The notes under the pieces were generated by a model that was not told the origin of the DNA, did not search any database, and saw only the letters and a program-made list of their open reading frames with translations. A DNA stretch of 64,000 nucleotides from Choristoneura fumiferana (lineage: Eukaryota; Arthropoda; Insecta; Lepidoptera; Tortricidae), in the NCBI RefSeq assembly GCF_025370935.1, contig NC_133483.1, forward strand, positions 3,775,959 to 3,839,958. Reading direction: 5' to 3'. Of the stretch, positions 11,217 through 25,200 are shown in pieces. Both the position numbers and the translations under genes were made by a program. Within the stretch, counting starts at the first letter, position 1, and each line of letters opens with the position of its first letter.

Positions 11217-14200
11217 AGTCCGAATTTTGCACTTCGTGGTATAGAGCCGGTCGCGCTAGCAGCCCTAATGTGTAAACGACCATCTGACTAGTTTAGTGTG
11301 AATAAACACCACCTACCTAACTGAAAATAAAAGTTAAATAGGTCACACGTGTACAGTACATGTACATCATTAACTTTTTCAAACAAACAAATAACTATCT
11401 CTCATCGCTACCAACGCAATTACCCGCATTATGGACATTTAGCGCAGTTGAGTCAGCGGTTAGGAATTATGTTCTATTCTTGTTCAGTCATCGGCTTAAA
11501 TTCTAACTCGGTACGGGACTCTTTGCCAAATTATAAAGATTTACGTCAAAAATATGCATAGAACTGCGTCATTACGCTCCTATGTTTATAATATAGTTAC
11601 CGTATCTACAGACATACTGCCGACGACCCAATATTCTTGCCGTAATGTCTTTTCTGAATAAATTATTTCCCATTTACTAACAAAACACTAGTGAATTATT
11701 TATTTTACATGCAGTAGCAAAAAAACTATCCTTAATTTAAGTGTTGTTTTCGAAGAGACTTGTGGCTTGTGGCTTTTCTGAATTAAATTTTGAACTTAGC
11801 TTTAATTAAAAAAAAATCATGAAACACTCAACTCACGATTATAACGCACTCACCCTTGAAAATGTTCTCTCAAAAATATCAATACTTCCTAGTCTTAGTA
11901 TTGACTTAGTCTTACTATTTAGCTTTAGTTTAGTATTGACTACTCTAAAATTTTTGCTGGTACACCAACCTCAACACAAAATCCCATCTCGCACGCATCC
12001 TATCAGTGACTGATGAAAGTATTTTGTTTGGCTGGCTTGAGTATGTTTGGATGGTGGCACATTTGCAATCAGTAACACGCGATGTAGGTGTTTAGGAAAA
12101 TGCTTATTAGCTTAACTAATGAATAACGATACGCTATGAGAGCGAGATATCCTCCTCTTGTTTCCGGTACCGTATCATACCCTAAGTACCTACCTAAAGC
12201 ATGTTTGTCTTTCACTGCATTAGACAAATAGCTTCCTGAATATCAGTCTATCTTCAAACTTCGGCGTTCCCCATTTTTAAACGCTGCACATGTCTGAAGT
12301 AAGATTATATTATGAATGTCTTCCCGCCAACGCAAGAAGTAGAACAGCCGACGATGGACAAGCTTGTAAAAGTCGCATCTCAACCTTGTTTTAGCTTGCG
12401 CCCCTGTCAGCACAGGGCCATCGTTCGTGCTCAAGTGTTTGCTCCTTACTCCACCCATCTCGGTTTAGTAACGACCTAAATTAACAATACGATTCCCCGA
12501 GAATAATGGTAAAGAGTATTTTTAGAAAGAAACGTACCGATGACTGATAGTTGTGTGGGTACTAGTGGATTCCTAGGCAACTGCGAATAGTTGATTGGAG
12601 GTTATTCAACTGGTGGGAGGACAAAAATAGCGCGATCGCTCGTGGCTTCTGCCGAGTGTGCCGAGTCGACTCTGACGTTGGAGCACTCCCGGCCCGGCCC
12701 GCCTAGCTTCCGGGATTCACTCGGAATTGGCCCACTGTCCCAATCCGACAGCCGCGAATCGATGCTTTAATGGTGTCGTGTGTTTTGTTCAACTGCGTCG
12801 CTAATATGTGGATCTGCGTCATTGGAACAGTTAGAATATTAGCATGCGGATACTGTACTTGTTCAGGTCATGTACTCTACGGGATGTCAATGGTTTGATG
12901 TAGCAACAGACCGCATTTGCATACAAAGAATGCCTGTGTACACGTACAACATAGAATACCTGATTTAATCAAAAAACTAACTAAGTAATTGTACATACGT
13001 GCACTTTACACTTTTAAAAGGCAGAACAACATATTTCCGATATAAAAATAGATACTTTAAGTTTATAAATTCACATCTGTGGGAAGTAAATCGTAAGTAG
13101 TAGGCTGCATTATGTTGAAAGACTATATACCTAGATTTTGTCGTAAACCTGAATCATTTATCTTCGATTTCGTTTGAAATGGTTTGCGAAACAGAATTGT
13201 AGACAGTAAACCCGATCGTGGGTTGACGGCATCAACATATTGTGACGTCAAGATTGATGTTAAGATTTACGACGCTGCTTTTTTGTGTCGCTGGTGCCGG
13301 GCGGAGACGGCGTCGGCGGCGACTTCGGTGGAGGATGCATGAGGTCGTGACATAGGTGCACGGGACAGAATTACCTACACATTTCTTCAAGTAAACGACA
13401 ATCTCGCGAGGGAGAGAGAGCGCAAACGTGTAAGCATGCTAGGGGAATGATATGCGGTATTTATAGAGCCGCCGAGACTCCGGCCCCACACTATTCCACA
13501 TATTAATTGGCTACTTGCGCCGCATTTTTCAGGACGTGACTGTTAATACGTCAATGTCATTGAGTGACCGTGGGGTTTCCGACCGACAGACATTGACACC
13601 TATCTTATAACTGGCCCAGATGCGTCGTTAACGCGATCACAGCGCGGCACACTTGAGCGGCTAACACGTGCAAACCATTATTGTTTCAACCTCGTAAATT
13701 ATCAGCGAGGAACAGATACTGATTTCTACCTGGTTTACTATTGACACTATTGAGTGGCAAAAACGTAATCCATACTTTTATTAAAAGTGCGAAATGACAG
13801 CCGAAAAGTGGAAACATGTTCATCAAATGTTATGGGAAGAGGCACGGAGAAAAAAGAAACGTGTAATGTGTTTAGTTTTGCGGGAAACGGTTAATTTATT
13901 ACATTGATTTATGATGCAAAACGTTACTGTGTGTAACAATCTATGCCCCATATCAATGAACAGGAAAATTAGCATTCGAATGCAACGAAAATTTATTCTA
14001 TACAATAAATTGACGCATATCTTAAACTAATTCACCAGTCACACATTTTCCTGGTCTCGTATAATTACATGTTCAACGCAACGAGTGTTAAATAAATAAG
14101 CTCGGTGTAGGGAAGGTAATGGAGGGTTAACGATAACATTAATCACTTGCTAATGAAAATTAACACGCGACTTGGGGCGTGAACTGGCTTGTCACAAATA

Positions 14201-14279
14201 TTTACAAAATGTGTTAACTTACGCCGAGCGACACCCCTTACTCTTAACCGACTGCTCGAAGGAGAGATATGTTTTTCGA
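11217..14279. promoter_or_regulatory. GC-rich intergenic stretch, possible upstream promoter or 5' UTR exons
   Basis: The AT-rich background is broken by GC-rich, CpG-containing patches at about 12600-12780, 13280-13340 and 13430-13660, the last with a TATA-like tatttatag at about 13458. NUAK needs at least one non-coding 5' exon upstream of 19230, so its promoter could lie here. No splice junction can be assigned. No recognisable coding region. Confidence 0.25.
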
Positions 14280-14525
14280 GCTTGCTGATATGCCATTCTG
14301 GCCTTTTTTGCGGATTGTGAACTTCACACGCACTATTAAATTTCTTCGCCGGTGAGTGCAGGTTACGACTTACGATGGTTTTCTTCACCGTTAAACTCGT
14401 GGTAAATTTCAAATGTAATTTCGCACATAAATCCTGAAAAAACTCAGATGTATAAGTCCAGGTTCGAACCCACGGTTTTTCGCTTGATTGGCGTGTACCT
14501 CTGGCAGGTAGCTCCAGTTCCTCTC
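14280..14525 (-). mobile_element. tRNA-derived SINE, family A, antisense
   Basis: The reverse strand has a box-B-like gggttcgaacc (about 14462-14475) followed by aaattacatttgaaatttac, the same body as 16490-16797 and 49996-50270. Confidence 0.65.
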
Positions 14526-14769
14526 GAACGTACCCGCCAGCTTTAGCAACAAGGGTAGGCAGACGAATAGACAATCAGGTAATAGATTTGCCGAACCTCC
14601 GACATTCCTGGTTTATCGTCGGTTTACCGATAGAGTTATTATGATATTTATGAAGGGCCGTGCAAATTTGGGCGCTAGGTTATTCAATATCACAGAAATG
14701 GTGCTCACTAGCGCTGCCATGAGGCTAGGTAGCGCTAGTGTTGCTTCCTGTTGCTATTGCCCGCGCAGC

Positions 14770-15080
14770 AGGGCTACTACGAAACTTGAAACTCGAAGTT
14801 CGTATCGTACCGTCCCTCTCGCTCTCGTATTAAATAGTATAAGTGTCAGAGGGACCGCACGACACGAACTTCGAGTTTCGTAGTAGACCTGCAGTTACGA
14901 GCGCTGCAGCAGGGCTACTACGAAACTCGAAACTCGAAGTTCGTGTCGTGCGGTCTCTCTGACACTTACTCTGGCCCTATACTACGAAGTGCAAAATTCC
15001 AACTACATATCGTGCCGTCCCGCTGATGCTAATATTATTTAATACGAGAATGAGAGGGACGGTACAAAACGAATTTGAGA
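14770..15080. repeat. Cluster of palindromic MITEs (tactacgaaa family)
   Basis: Three arrayed inverted segments with aactcgaagttcgtatcgta and cgaacttcgagtttcgtagt arms. Other copies: 21943-22060, 24445-24550, 32945-33064 and 51575-51691. Confidence 0.7.
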
Positions 15081-15239
15081 GGCCATATGTCAAACTAATA
15101 GGCTACCACGGTTAAGTTTCGTTTCACAAGCACCAACCAGTCAAAGATGATGTGATGAATACTAAATACTTTCTCCTACATTGCTTTGGTCCATGGTAAT
15201 AGCAAGGACGTGTTAGCACTGCTAAGTGCGAAGTAGTGA

Positions 15240-15600
15240 TGTAGAAAGAAAGAAAATAAATTTATTTAACGCCATGAAACATCACAATCACATCACGGAA
15301 GAAAAGAAAAAAACATGAGACATACATGACGCTAAATAGGACTCCGCTCAGCATAACCCACGGCAAGCCGTGGCTCAGATTTTCACTGGACTGCACTTAC
15401 CTAAAAGTAATGAAACTAAGGATAACACACATAACACGCCATTAACATATGAAAAATAAAATTCAAGTAATATAAGTCACGGGGGATCGTTTTCACAATG
15501 GACGCAGGCCGCTTCCAACCGAAGCAACTGGAGGTCTATGGGGGAGGCCTATGTTCTCCAATAGTGGTCGTCCTACGGCTGATATCGTCACTAGGTACTT
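15240..15600 (-). mobile_element. Retroelement 3' ends, stacked
   Basis: Begins with an A/T-rich tail (gaaaataaatttatttaacg) typical of an antisense LINE end, and at about 15505-15590 contains a plus-strand RTE tail (ggaggcctatgttctccaat). Confidence 0.45.
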
Positions 15601-15917
15601 TGAAAAAATCTCGTATCTAAAATCAATATGTCAACAAAATTGAACCTTGATAAGGTGGACACTCAGAAAAAATATTTATTTTGAGGTACGAGTTTTTTTT
15701 TAGGTAATGTAAACTTTGTAGCATTGCAGGTAGACTGCAGCAAGTTTCTAGTGTCTTGAGTGTTGGCCTCAATCTTTTATCACCCGCGGTCTCGACGCAG
15801 GTGGCGGAAAAATAAATAGCGTTGAAAATATTTAGAAGATCTTTCTCGAGATGTCCGAAGTTTATTACGGATGTTGAGGAAACTGAATCAAGTACTTGTG
15901 TTTCATCAACAATTTCA

Positions 15918-16035
15918 TAAAGAAAGAAAGAAGACATTTATTCACATTCAAAAAGACACAGCACAATAAAATTTAAAAATAAGAATAGACAACAAAAAAA
16001 AAACAAACATGAAAACGACACCTCATAAAGACTCC
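15918..16035 (-). mobile_element. Retroelement 3' end, antisense
   Basis: Starts aaagaagacatttattcac and resembles 15240-15350 in its tail and in ggactcc-type downstream sequence. Confidence 0.4.
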
Positions 16036-16489
16036 TTTAGCGGTTTTTGCGAGAATAGCTGTGCGGTTATAGCTACTTTTGTACGTACATCGAATTTTTG
16101 CAATACAATATTGCACTAAGCTGTTTTATAGTAGATCTTGTGCCAAGAGTAAACAGAAGCCGAATCCAACAAATGGCATGTACATTATGTCATTAGAAGT
16201 AAATGCCATTTATTCTGGACAGTTGGCAATTATTTTAAAAAGTATTATTAAAGAAGCGGAGCAGTTTGCGAAGGCGGTCTCAACCCAAAGCCTAACCTGA
16301 TGGCGGCCGTTGCTGCTTAGTGCTTAACTTGAGTTTTTCAACCCCCAGGGCTCCGTTATCTTAAATAAATTGCAAAAAACGGAATGAAAGTCCATAAATG
16401 ATCGAACGTGCTCATAAAATTTTATACGAATCGGTTGAAAAATAATGTAGGAGAACAGCCGGACATACGAATCATTTTGCCCAAGTTGA

Positions 16490-16797
16490 AGCCGTGGTGG
16501 CCTAGTGGTTTGACCTATCGCCTCTGAAGCAGAGTGTCGTGGGTTCAAACCCCGGCTCGCACCTCTGAGTTTTTCGAAATTCATGTGCGGAATTACATTT
16601 GAAATTTACCACGAGCTTTACGGTGAAGGAAAACATCGTGCAACGAAACCTGCACAACCTGCGAAGCAATTCAATGGTGTGTGTGAAGTTCCCAATCCGC
16701 ACTGGGCCCGCGTGGGAACTACGGCCCTAGCCCTCTCATTCTGAGAGGAGGCCTGTGCCCAGCAGTGGGACGTATATAGGCTGGGATGATGATGATG
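16490..16797 (+). mobile_element. tRNA-derived SINE, family A, full-length
   Basis: The tRNA-like head has box A (gtggcctagtgg) and box B (gggttcaaaccc). The body carries aaattacatttgaaatttac, and the tail cccagcagtgggacgtatat ends in (GAT)n. The (GAT)n end suggests mobilisation by an RTE-like LINE. Confidence 0.8.
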
Positions 16798-17217
16798 AAG
16801 CGGACACGTGAACAAAAAAATTGTTTTCCAATTGAATTGTTTGGAAGACACTTATTATTTAGTTTTTTTCAGGATGTCAAAAGGGTGGCGGGAGAAAAGG
16901 AGAAGTGGCACTTACTAAAGCGCGCGCGACAAGATGTAATTCTTAATGTGATGGTGGTCGATACATCAGGATTCCTTTCCGCTAAATACCGAGTTCAAAA
17001 AGCACTCTTGCTTTATTGAGTGTTGTTGTGACAACGAGTCCTTATGAGCATTTCGAGCGATCCTTCCTCTAATACAATATTCTCGAACACTCTTGCAATA
17101 CAATATGTCAATAATCCTCTTACTCGAACTCTACAATAAATACAAGAACTCTTTACTGTATCGAATTTCTAACATATTAAGCAGTACAGAAAACACAGGT
17201 ACATAGATTTTTTCTAA

Positions 17218-17402
17218 CGGCCGATTTTTCAATCCTCAGTTAAACAATCAGATAGTATTTATTCGACAGATAGCAAAGAATTGAATTTTTGCATCGAGTA
17301 AGTCGACTACCTGAGGAATAAGTTTATCTGTCCCTTCGACGGCCAACTTTATTGGTCTGTTAACTATTTGACCGTTTATCTGAGGATTGAAAAATCGGCC
17401 AT
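17218..17402. repeat. Palindromic MITE
   Basis: Ends ggccgatttttcaatcctca and tgaggattgaaaaatcggcc are exact complements over 20 bases. Confidence 0.8.
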
Positions 17403-17540
17403 AAGCTAAGCAATAGGTAGCCGTTAGGGTTTTCACCTGGTACTGGATTCTCGCCATAACAAACTCAGTACCGGGAGTAAACCCTCCCGTATCGCTTCAG
17501 AGTGATCTCTTCCAAGCGTCCTTGCAATAGAAAGAAGTAC

Positions 17541-17700
17541 ATACTAGTTTTTTTTTTTAATTTATTTATATATTCAAATTACAACTTAGGTACTACACAT
17601 TATATATTCTCGCCAAACTGCTACGTTTGATGGCGAGACGCGCTCAGTTTTCATGCAATTTTAACCTATCAAACTTATCCTATAATATAAACTAGGTAAC
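17541..17700 (-). repeat. Probable retroelement tail, antisense
   Basis: Starts with a T run and ttatttatatattcaaatta, as antisense LINE tails in this window do. Family not identified. Confidence 0.3.
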
Positions 17701-17880
17701 TAACTAGGTAACTAAGTAATTTCCAACCATTCGCACCATTTCATTCAGTAGGCATACTCATCGAATATCGTCATACTAATTTTCTTTATCAGGCAATGCG
17801 ATGTTACTGTAACATTTTCTTTCTGTAATCGGTACTGATTTGCGGTGCTCAATAGGGAATATCTGTACTGTATTGTTTGG

Positions 17881-18165
17881 ATGCAGGTGGTAGGACCTTG
17901 TGCAAGGTCCACCCGGATTGCTACCACCACCTTGCGCGCTAATCCTGCTGTGAAGCATTAGTGCTTGCACTGTTGTGTTTCGGCGTGGAGAGTAAGACAG
18001 CCGGTGAAATTACTGGCACTTGAGGTATCCCATCTTAGGCCTCTAGCTTGGCAACGCATCTGCAAAACCCCTGGTGTTGCAGATGTTTAAGGGTGGTGGT
18101 GATCTCTTACCATCAGGAGAACCACTTGCTCGTTTGCCATCCAGTAGAATAAATAAAAAATAGTT
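17881..18165 (+). mobile_element. Abundant retroelement, near full-length copy
   Basis: Runs from gcaggtggtaggaccttgtg to a poly-A-like end (aataaataaaaaatag). The minus ORFs at 17745-17970 fall in it. Confidence 0.7.
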
Positions 18166-19229
18166 GGTTAAATATCTAGTAAATTGCGAAGCGCCGTTGA
18201 CGTTCCGCGCGATGGCGCCTCACACCCTTGCTTCATTAGCGTATTAACATTCGTCGAGTACCGGCGTGCATAAATCACATGTCCCAAGGCGGGAAAACTG
18301 CTCTCTATGCCAACTTATAAGCGAGCGTGGCAGGCATGTTGACATCCAGTGCTAACGAGTCGAGAGATCGTCAGTTGTTCTGGAATCTACTATATATAGA
18401 TTATCTATATGACAATTTGAGGTGTTTCCCCAAATTTCCACCGGTATGCGTTTGCGTATATTGCTAGTTCATGTTTTGGTGGTAGACCGCTTCCCATAAG
18501 ATCTGTTAATTATTTAATGTAGGTAGTGTACATAACATTTGTTTGATGGTATTATTTAATCCATAGTATAGTATAGTAACGTAGTAGTAAAGTGTACATG
18601 GGGTTGTCTTCTAACAGCTCCATAATGTGAATTTTAGCAGCTTTTCAGTAAAGATATAAAACCGATGCTTTAATTTAAAGCACGCGTGTCATTGTTTTTT
18701 TTTGCTGAAATACCTACCAAGTATTTTGACAAAAACTGATCCGTTATCTAAATAATGATTAGCCTAGCCTTTGGTCACATTTGAATGCAAAATAATACAA
18801 AACAAATAATAGTTTTATGTTCGCAGTGCTTACCTTGTTTTCCTGTGAAATTACGAGTAGTGTTGTTAGCCTTATCCTGAGCAAAGCCAAGTTCTAAAGT
18901 TTTAAATTTTAATACTTCGCTTTCTATTATTTTAACTTTTTGTTTACTGTGACAAAATACTAAAGTGTTCAGCTGCAGAAAGTCAAAGATAAATATGTAA
19001 ATTATTACAATGAATATCAGCTATTAAAAATACTCAAATATACATATTATCTAGGATATTAACCTAGTGATTTTCAGGTAAAAAAATAGAATACGCGTAT
19101 AGATTTTTTTGCACAGAGCATCTTCTTGCACCGCCCATCTCTGGTCATACCTGGCGTATGTGCGTGCAGCCACGTTGACGTATGTTCGATATTAGATAAT
19201 TTAATTAATCTACTATTGTTTGTTTACAG
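18166..19229. other. NUAK upstream intron or promoter-proximal DNA
   Basis: A moderately GC-rich patch at 18190-18330 is followed by AT-rich DNA and a clear acceptor (tgtttacag, ending 19229) before the coding start. No coding exon recognised. Confidence 0.4.
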
Positions 19230-19234
19230 TCACA

Positions 19235-22200
19235 ATGGTGGTCGGAGAGAACAAGCGGTCCAATATCATGGACGGCATCGAGAACACCGGTGACGTCCGT
19301 CTGCACGACCACCGGCTGCGGCTCAAACAGAGGTACAAACATACACGAAGGATTTTTATTCTTTCATCCATTACTGCCCTAGGTCAAAATTAAATGTCTG
19401 CATGACCTGATTTTGCAATGATTAGTGAAAGTCCTACTTCTATGCAGCCGATATTTGTACGTTAAACTGATTGTGAGTCGATCCTACGGAGTCCGTTTCG
19501 CTTGGACTTTTGTGGTACTTATGATTTTCTTATCAAACCTCGTCTGCAGATTTCGTAAGCTGTATTTGGTAGACATTTAGTTTAGACAGACATAACTTGA
19601 TCCGTTCTCTAACATGCATTATACAGATTCATATAATCTTCATCATTTCATCAACGTTAAGACGAATCCGCATAATGGCAACTGGCGAATGACTCAAATT
19701 TATTTATCATTGTCTTCCGAGTGCAGCGGTGAATCTACAGATGTTTCTCCGTCTCTTTCTATCAACATCTTAAACTGTTTGACAGATAGAAATGAATGGT
19801 GATTGCAAATGCGAATGCGACCGTGCGCGTGTTAATACTATAAGTCTTGTGATACAAAATCATGTTCGTGACGGCATTCCATTTTCTAATTTCTATCTTT
19901 ATTCTTTAGCCGATTTAACAGTTTAAATTTTTATAACTTATAGGTTTATAGCGAAACTGGTAGACACGAAAACGTCTTGAAGTCATAAAATTTATCACAT
20001 TTTTTTATTGTTTCGAATTTCGCTTCGATACTTTCTGACTAGATATGCCAAGTCGCAGCTGTTATAGTTTTTTTTGTTAGGTTGGTCACCAGTCTTGATT
20101 GTGTAGGCTGACTTAGCAACTGGCTACAGCTATGTAGTATGTAGGTGAAATAAATAATCCCTTACGGATACGTCATTGGCCTAGTGATTGAACTGGAAGT
20201 ACATCCTACGCTTTTTGCGCCCGTGGGCGGTAAGGCTGCTATTACAGCTATTGACCTGCGTCACCGCGTCATTGCCGATTTTGACAATCAATTAAATCGT
20301 GAATCAACATCGACACTTCATCTGACTATGCTATGAATGTTATATGATCTGGGTACTACAATAGCTATAACGTTGACTTACATTTTAAATGGATTCTACT
20401 TTCGCTGAAAAGTTTATAGTGTCACGAACGGTGATTATTTACTTGTTTCATTTACTTAAATCGGTATCAAATGCGTACAAATTTAGACACGTTTATATAC
20501 AGCACGTAAAAAAATCCAGGTGAAAAAGATTACAAGGTGACCACGTCTAAAAAGTGTTAAAAAATACAAAAATAATTATAAATAAAAAGTGCTTGGGAAA
20601 TTGAAATATAGACTGGATTTGAGTCAAGCGTTAGTTTGTGGAGGTTTATAACATACTTACGTATAGGCAGACACAGAATACAAAATAGTACAACTAGTAT
20701 AGGTGGCAGCGGAGAAGCAAAGTGTGTATTTCATTGTCAGGCAACGCTTCCTTCCGCGTCTGTACTATTGTGACTTCATGTGTAAACAAATATATGCAGA
20801 TGCAGAAAACAGATAAATGCAGAATCTGAGTGTAGCTTACGGTCACCTGCATTAACATCTGCCACAGCGGAGCGTGCAAACAATCTGACTCGTCCTACTG
20901 GCCCTAGAAATAGAGTCGTCATCAGATATTTCGGAGCGGCCAAGATGGTCAAAATATCGAAACATTAACTTTAATACCTTAATAGAGTGCATGTGACGAT
21001 ATTTTTGACCACCTTTGATCGATCCGAAATATCTGATGGCGACTGTACGAGTAAAATACCGTTCGCATAGAGCGGCGCGTGGGCCGTGATCGATGCCCTC
21101 GCTCTCCGCGAATAAAGCTAATGTACAAGACATTGCTCAAGTATTACAAATCGATGCAGTATTATTCTTGAGTGAAAAAAAAAGTTTTTTGCAAGTAGGT
21201 ATACAAGCAATCACGGTTTAAGTCTGTGTGATGCAATTGACACAAAGCAATCGTCCCTGTCCGGCTGAAAAATGTTTTTGGCCTTAAAAACATATAGGGG
21301 ACATTCTAGACGGACTGTATTCTAACTGGATCGTAAGTGCATTCTATCTGCGTCGTATCTGCAAACTGCAGACTGTAAATACATTTAATTTGTATTTAGC
21401 GTGCAGTTTTACTAGCTGCCGACTACCAATAAATGAGTTCATTTTCCATTACAGTAGGCCATCTATAAATTATGTCACCAATTTCGATCATCTTAAGCCC
21501 CCAACAAATCGCCAACCCCCTCCCTTAATGTGTGACGTATTTTGTAGGTGACCTCCAATGGCCTAGTTTTTTTAGTGAATCGGCAGAAGTACTAATGAAT
21601 GACACGAAACCCTTGCTTTTTGTCTTTGTGTGAAATAAAAATGTATGTATGTAAACTCTTTATTGCACATAAAAAAAAATAGAAATACAGTACATAGAGA
21701 CAAGCGCAAAGGCGAGCTTGTCCCTAAAAATACGTTTAGTATTATTTAAAAACTATTCGTGTGAGAAGGGGCCTTCGCCTTTGGGAGAGTCTTATTATCA
21801 GCAGATCCTTGCCTCAGCTGTGTGCTGAAAGGCCGGGAGAGGAACATTCATTATCCCGTTAGGTGTCTTCAGGGTGTTCACGGACTAATACTGCCTTTAG
21901 GTGGTTTTTTATGACCGACCCGATGGTCGATACCTACCTGCGGTGCTACTCCGAAATTCTAAAGTCGGAAGTTCGTGTCGTTCCTTCCTTCTGACGCTTA
22001 TATTATTTCATACGACGGTACAATACAAACTTCGATTTTCTAATTTCGGCCCTCTGTTTATGACTAGTTAAATCAGGACACGTTACAGAGGATATATTAT
22101 TCTTTTTAAACACTGTTTTAAAGTAACGCGTGAGCTTAAAGTGGAATAGCTGTTACTATGCGTGACGCATCGGTTTACCTCGGTACAAATTGATTATGTA

Positions 22201-25200
22201 TGTATGTTAACGGGCCTTAAGCTCGAGCCTCGCTCACGTTTCACGAAGCTCACGCTATTTTGTAGAAAATTGTTCTGTACCCATCCTTTGTGAGTTAGTG
22301 CCCACGAGTCGTTTTGTCTATTTATTTATTTTATTCGACTGGATGGCAAACGAGCAAGTGTCTCCTGATGGTAAGAGATCACCACCGCCCATAGACACCT
22401 GAAATACCAGGGGGATTGCAGATGCGTCGCCAACCTAGAGGCCTAAGATGGGATACCTCAAGTGCCAGTAATTTCACCGGCTGTCTCTAGAAATACCTCC
22501 TGCCCGCTGAAACGCTCCTGTTTATTTTGTGAGCTTTTACCTTTAATGTAACATTCGCTCGCTAGTATGCTCATTGCAAGTGCATTGAACGCGCAAGTTT
22601 TATCAGCATCTTTACAGCTCTTCTGACATACAGGTCTGAGATTCTGTTCCTTGCGGCCTGTTTGACTACTCCCAGATACTTTTGTCACAGAGATATATCG
22701 GCTAAATGATAAAGTTTTGAAAATGAAAAAGTTTATTCGGGACACAAATTATGGATAAAGCAAAAAATAAATAAAAATAAAGTAAAATGAAAATACTAAA
22801 AAAATATATGAATATTTGTTTGTGCCCGAAATGGTCCCGCCTCAGCATTAAATGCGGGTGGAGCCAGCGCTAGTCTTCCGGGAAACGCACTGTAACTCTG
22901 CTCTGGAAATCCCGTGAAAGATTAGAGACTTACCCACTCAACTCTACCTATGTCCGCCTTGAGTCATAGCATGCGTATCACAACAATATGCTCGATGCAT
23001 AACAACTGCCAAAGTCTCTCAAACGTGTATTATGACTCAAAGCAAAGGCTTTATTGTCCCACTTCCCTTTTCACCACTTCTTTCTGTCACACGGTATAAG
23101 ACGAGGGTAGAAAGAGACGGTGAATGTGTCAGCGCGTTAGACAATACGGTCTCTGCGCGTAGGTAGAGTTGATCGGAAGGTAGAGATGTCACATCTGACC
23201 TATCCTACTGAAAGTTTGCTAAGTTCTTTGCAGCGCATTCTTCTTGATAATGACTGGTTCTTCAAGGCGCTGGTATAAAAAAAAAAAACGGGCACGTGCG
23301 TGTCGAACTCGCGCACGAAGGGTTCCGTACCATTATCTATACAGCATTAGAGATAAGCAAAAAAACACGTTTGTTGTATGGGAGCCTCCCCTTAAATATT
23401 TATTTTATTCTGTTTTTAGTATTTGTTGTTATAGCGACAACAGAAATACATAATCTGTGAAAATTGTAACTGTCTAGCTATCACGGTTCATGAGATACAG
23501 CCTAGTGACAGACTGAAGGACAGCCGAGTCTTAGTAATAGGGTCCCATTTCTACCCTTTGGATACGGAACCCTAAAAAAACATGCAAAAGAGAAGGCATT
23601 GTATGTATTGTCTCGAGACCTTACTTAACATTTAAACTTTGTTATTTTCAGATTCGATATAGTAAGAAAATTAGGTCAAGGAACGTACGGCAAGGTGCAG
23701 TTAGGTATCAACAAGAAAACTGGTCAGGAAGTAGCCATAAAAACTATAAAGAAATGCAAGATCGAATCGGAAGCCGACCTTGTCCGGATCAGGCGCGAAG
23801 TGCAGATTATGTCTTCCGTCAGACATCCTAATATTGTACATATTTATGAAGGTAAGCATTAGAAACTCGTGGTACCATCAGACAAATAAGTGGTCTATCA
23901 ATTTTTAAACAAGTTCCTATCAAATGAATAAGTCGCTAAAGTCAAACTTTAAAAATAAATAAATAAATAAAATACAGTTGACAGACACGTCTATTGGCAT
24001 TATTGTTTTATGACATGCAAACGATTAAGATTGGTTTTGGAATCTTTTTGTATTTTTTATTTCAATAAATTTGATATGAGGTGCACAGGGGAAATTCGTG
24101 TCTGTATTGACAGCAGTGGTGTAGCGGTATAGCACGCGGTACGGAATACCGAGGACCTGCCAGTGCTGATTATCTATATTTCAGTTTGTATTTTCAATGC
24201 AAACGATTATCAACTTTAGGGTGGTAGACCGCATTTTTGTCTGATGGTACCTACTTTAAAGTCTGTTTGCCGAGAGTTAGTTATTAGATAGAACGTGTCG
24301 TAATAGCGACTGTCGCTGAATTATCGCAAACTGTATGACGGGCGTCGCTTATCGCTGCGCGCACTGAGTTTCAATCACACAGTTGTTGTCAAACGTGCGT
24401 CTGGCGAACGAACGGACGCAGCGACTAATAATGCCATTCCGTTCTGACCTTAAACTAAGAAGATCGAATTTCGTATTGTGCCATTCCACTCATCCTAACA
24501 GATTTGAACAAGAGTGTGAAAGGCTCGGCACGATATGAACTTCGAGTTTCAGAGATACACAGACGGACAATAAAGTGGTTCGATCTTCGATAAGGATTCC
24601 GTTTTTTCCTTTTGAGATATGGAACCTTATAAAGACATTACAAAACATTTACTTACTTCACTTCGATAGTGAAATGACACGTTACAAATAGTTAATTGAT
24701 CGATATTGTGACACTTATGTTTTTAATAATAGGAATAGGGTCATAGGGTTTCAATTAAGCTTTATTATTTTTTACAGTATTTGAAAATAGTGAAAAGATG
24801 ATACTAGTTATGGAATACTGCTCTGGAGGTGAATTGTATGATTACCTTAGCCAAAAGAAAGTATTACAGGAAGATGAAGCACGGAGGTGAGTTCTTTTGT
24901 AATAGTAATCTAATACCTTTAAACGAGCAATTCTTGTGTATATATAAATATATAATCAGAATCTCGGAAACGGCTCGAAGGCGATGAAAAATCGATCTAG
25001 CTTGGTCTTATCTCTGGGAAAACGCTTGGTGCCGAGTTTTAGCCCGAGATATTAATAATAATAAGCAAACCTATTTATGTCCCACTGATGGGCATCGGCT
25101 CCTCAAAGGATAAAACTGCTTTAGCTGTAGTTCCTACGCGAACTCAGCTCAGATTAGGAACTTCAAATAGGCTATTGAATTGCTTCATAGTTGTGTGCAT

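Noticed and set aside
12243..12458. Minus ORF of 71 codons
   Set aside because: No recognised motif, no splice or poly(A) context. Treated as chance.
16490..16565. Possible tRNA gene (box A and box B)
   Set aside because: The sequence continues into a shared SINE body repeated at 49996 and 14280, so it is a SINE head.
17745..17970. Two overlapping minus ORFs
   Set aside because: Both fall in the abundant retroelement copy at 17881-18165 and its flank.
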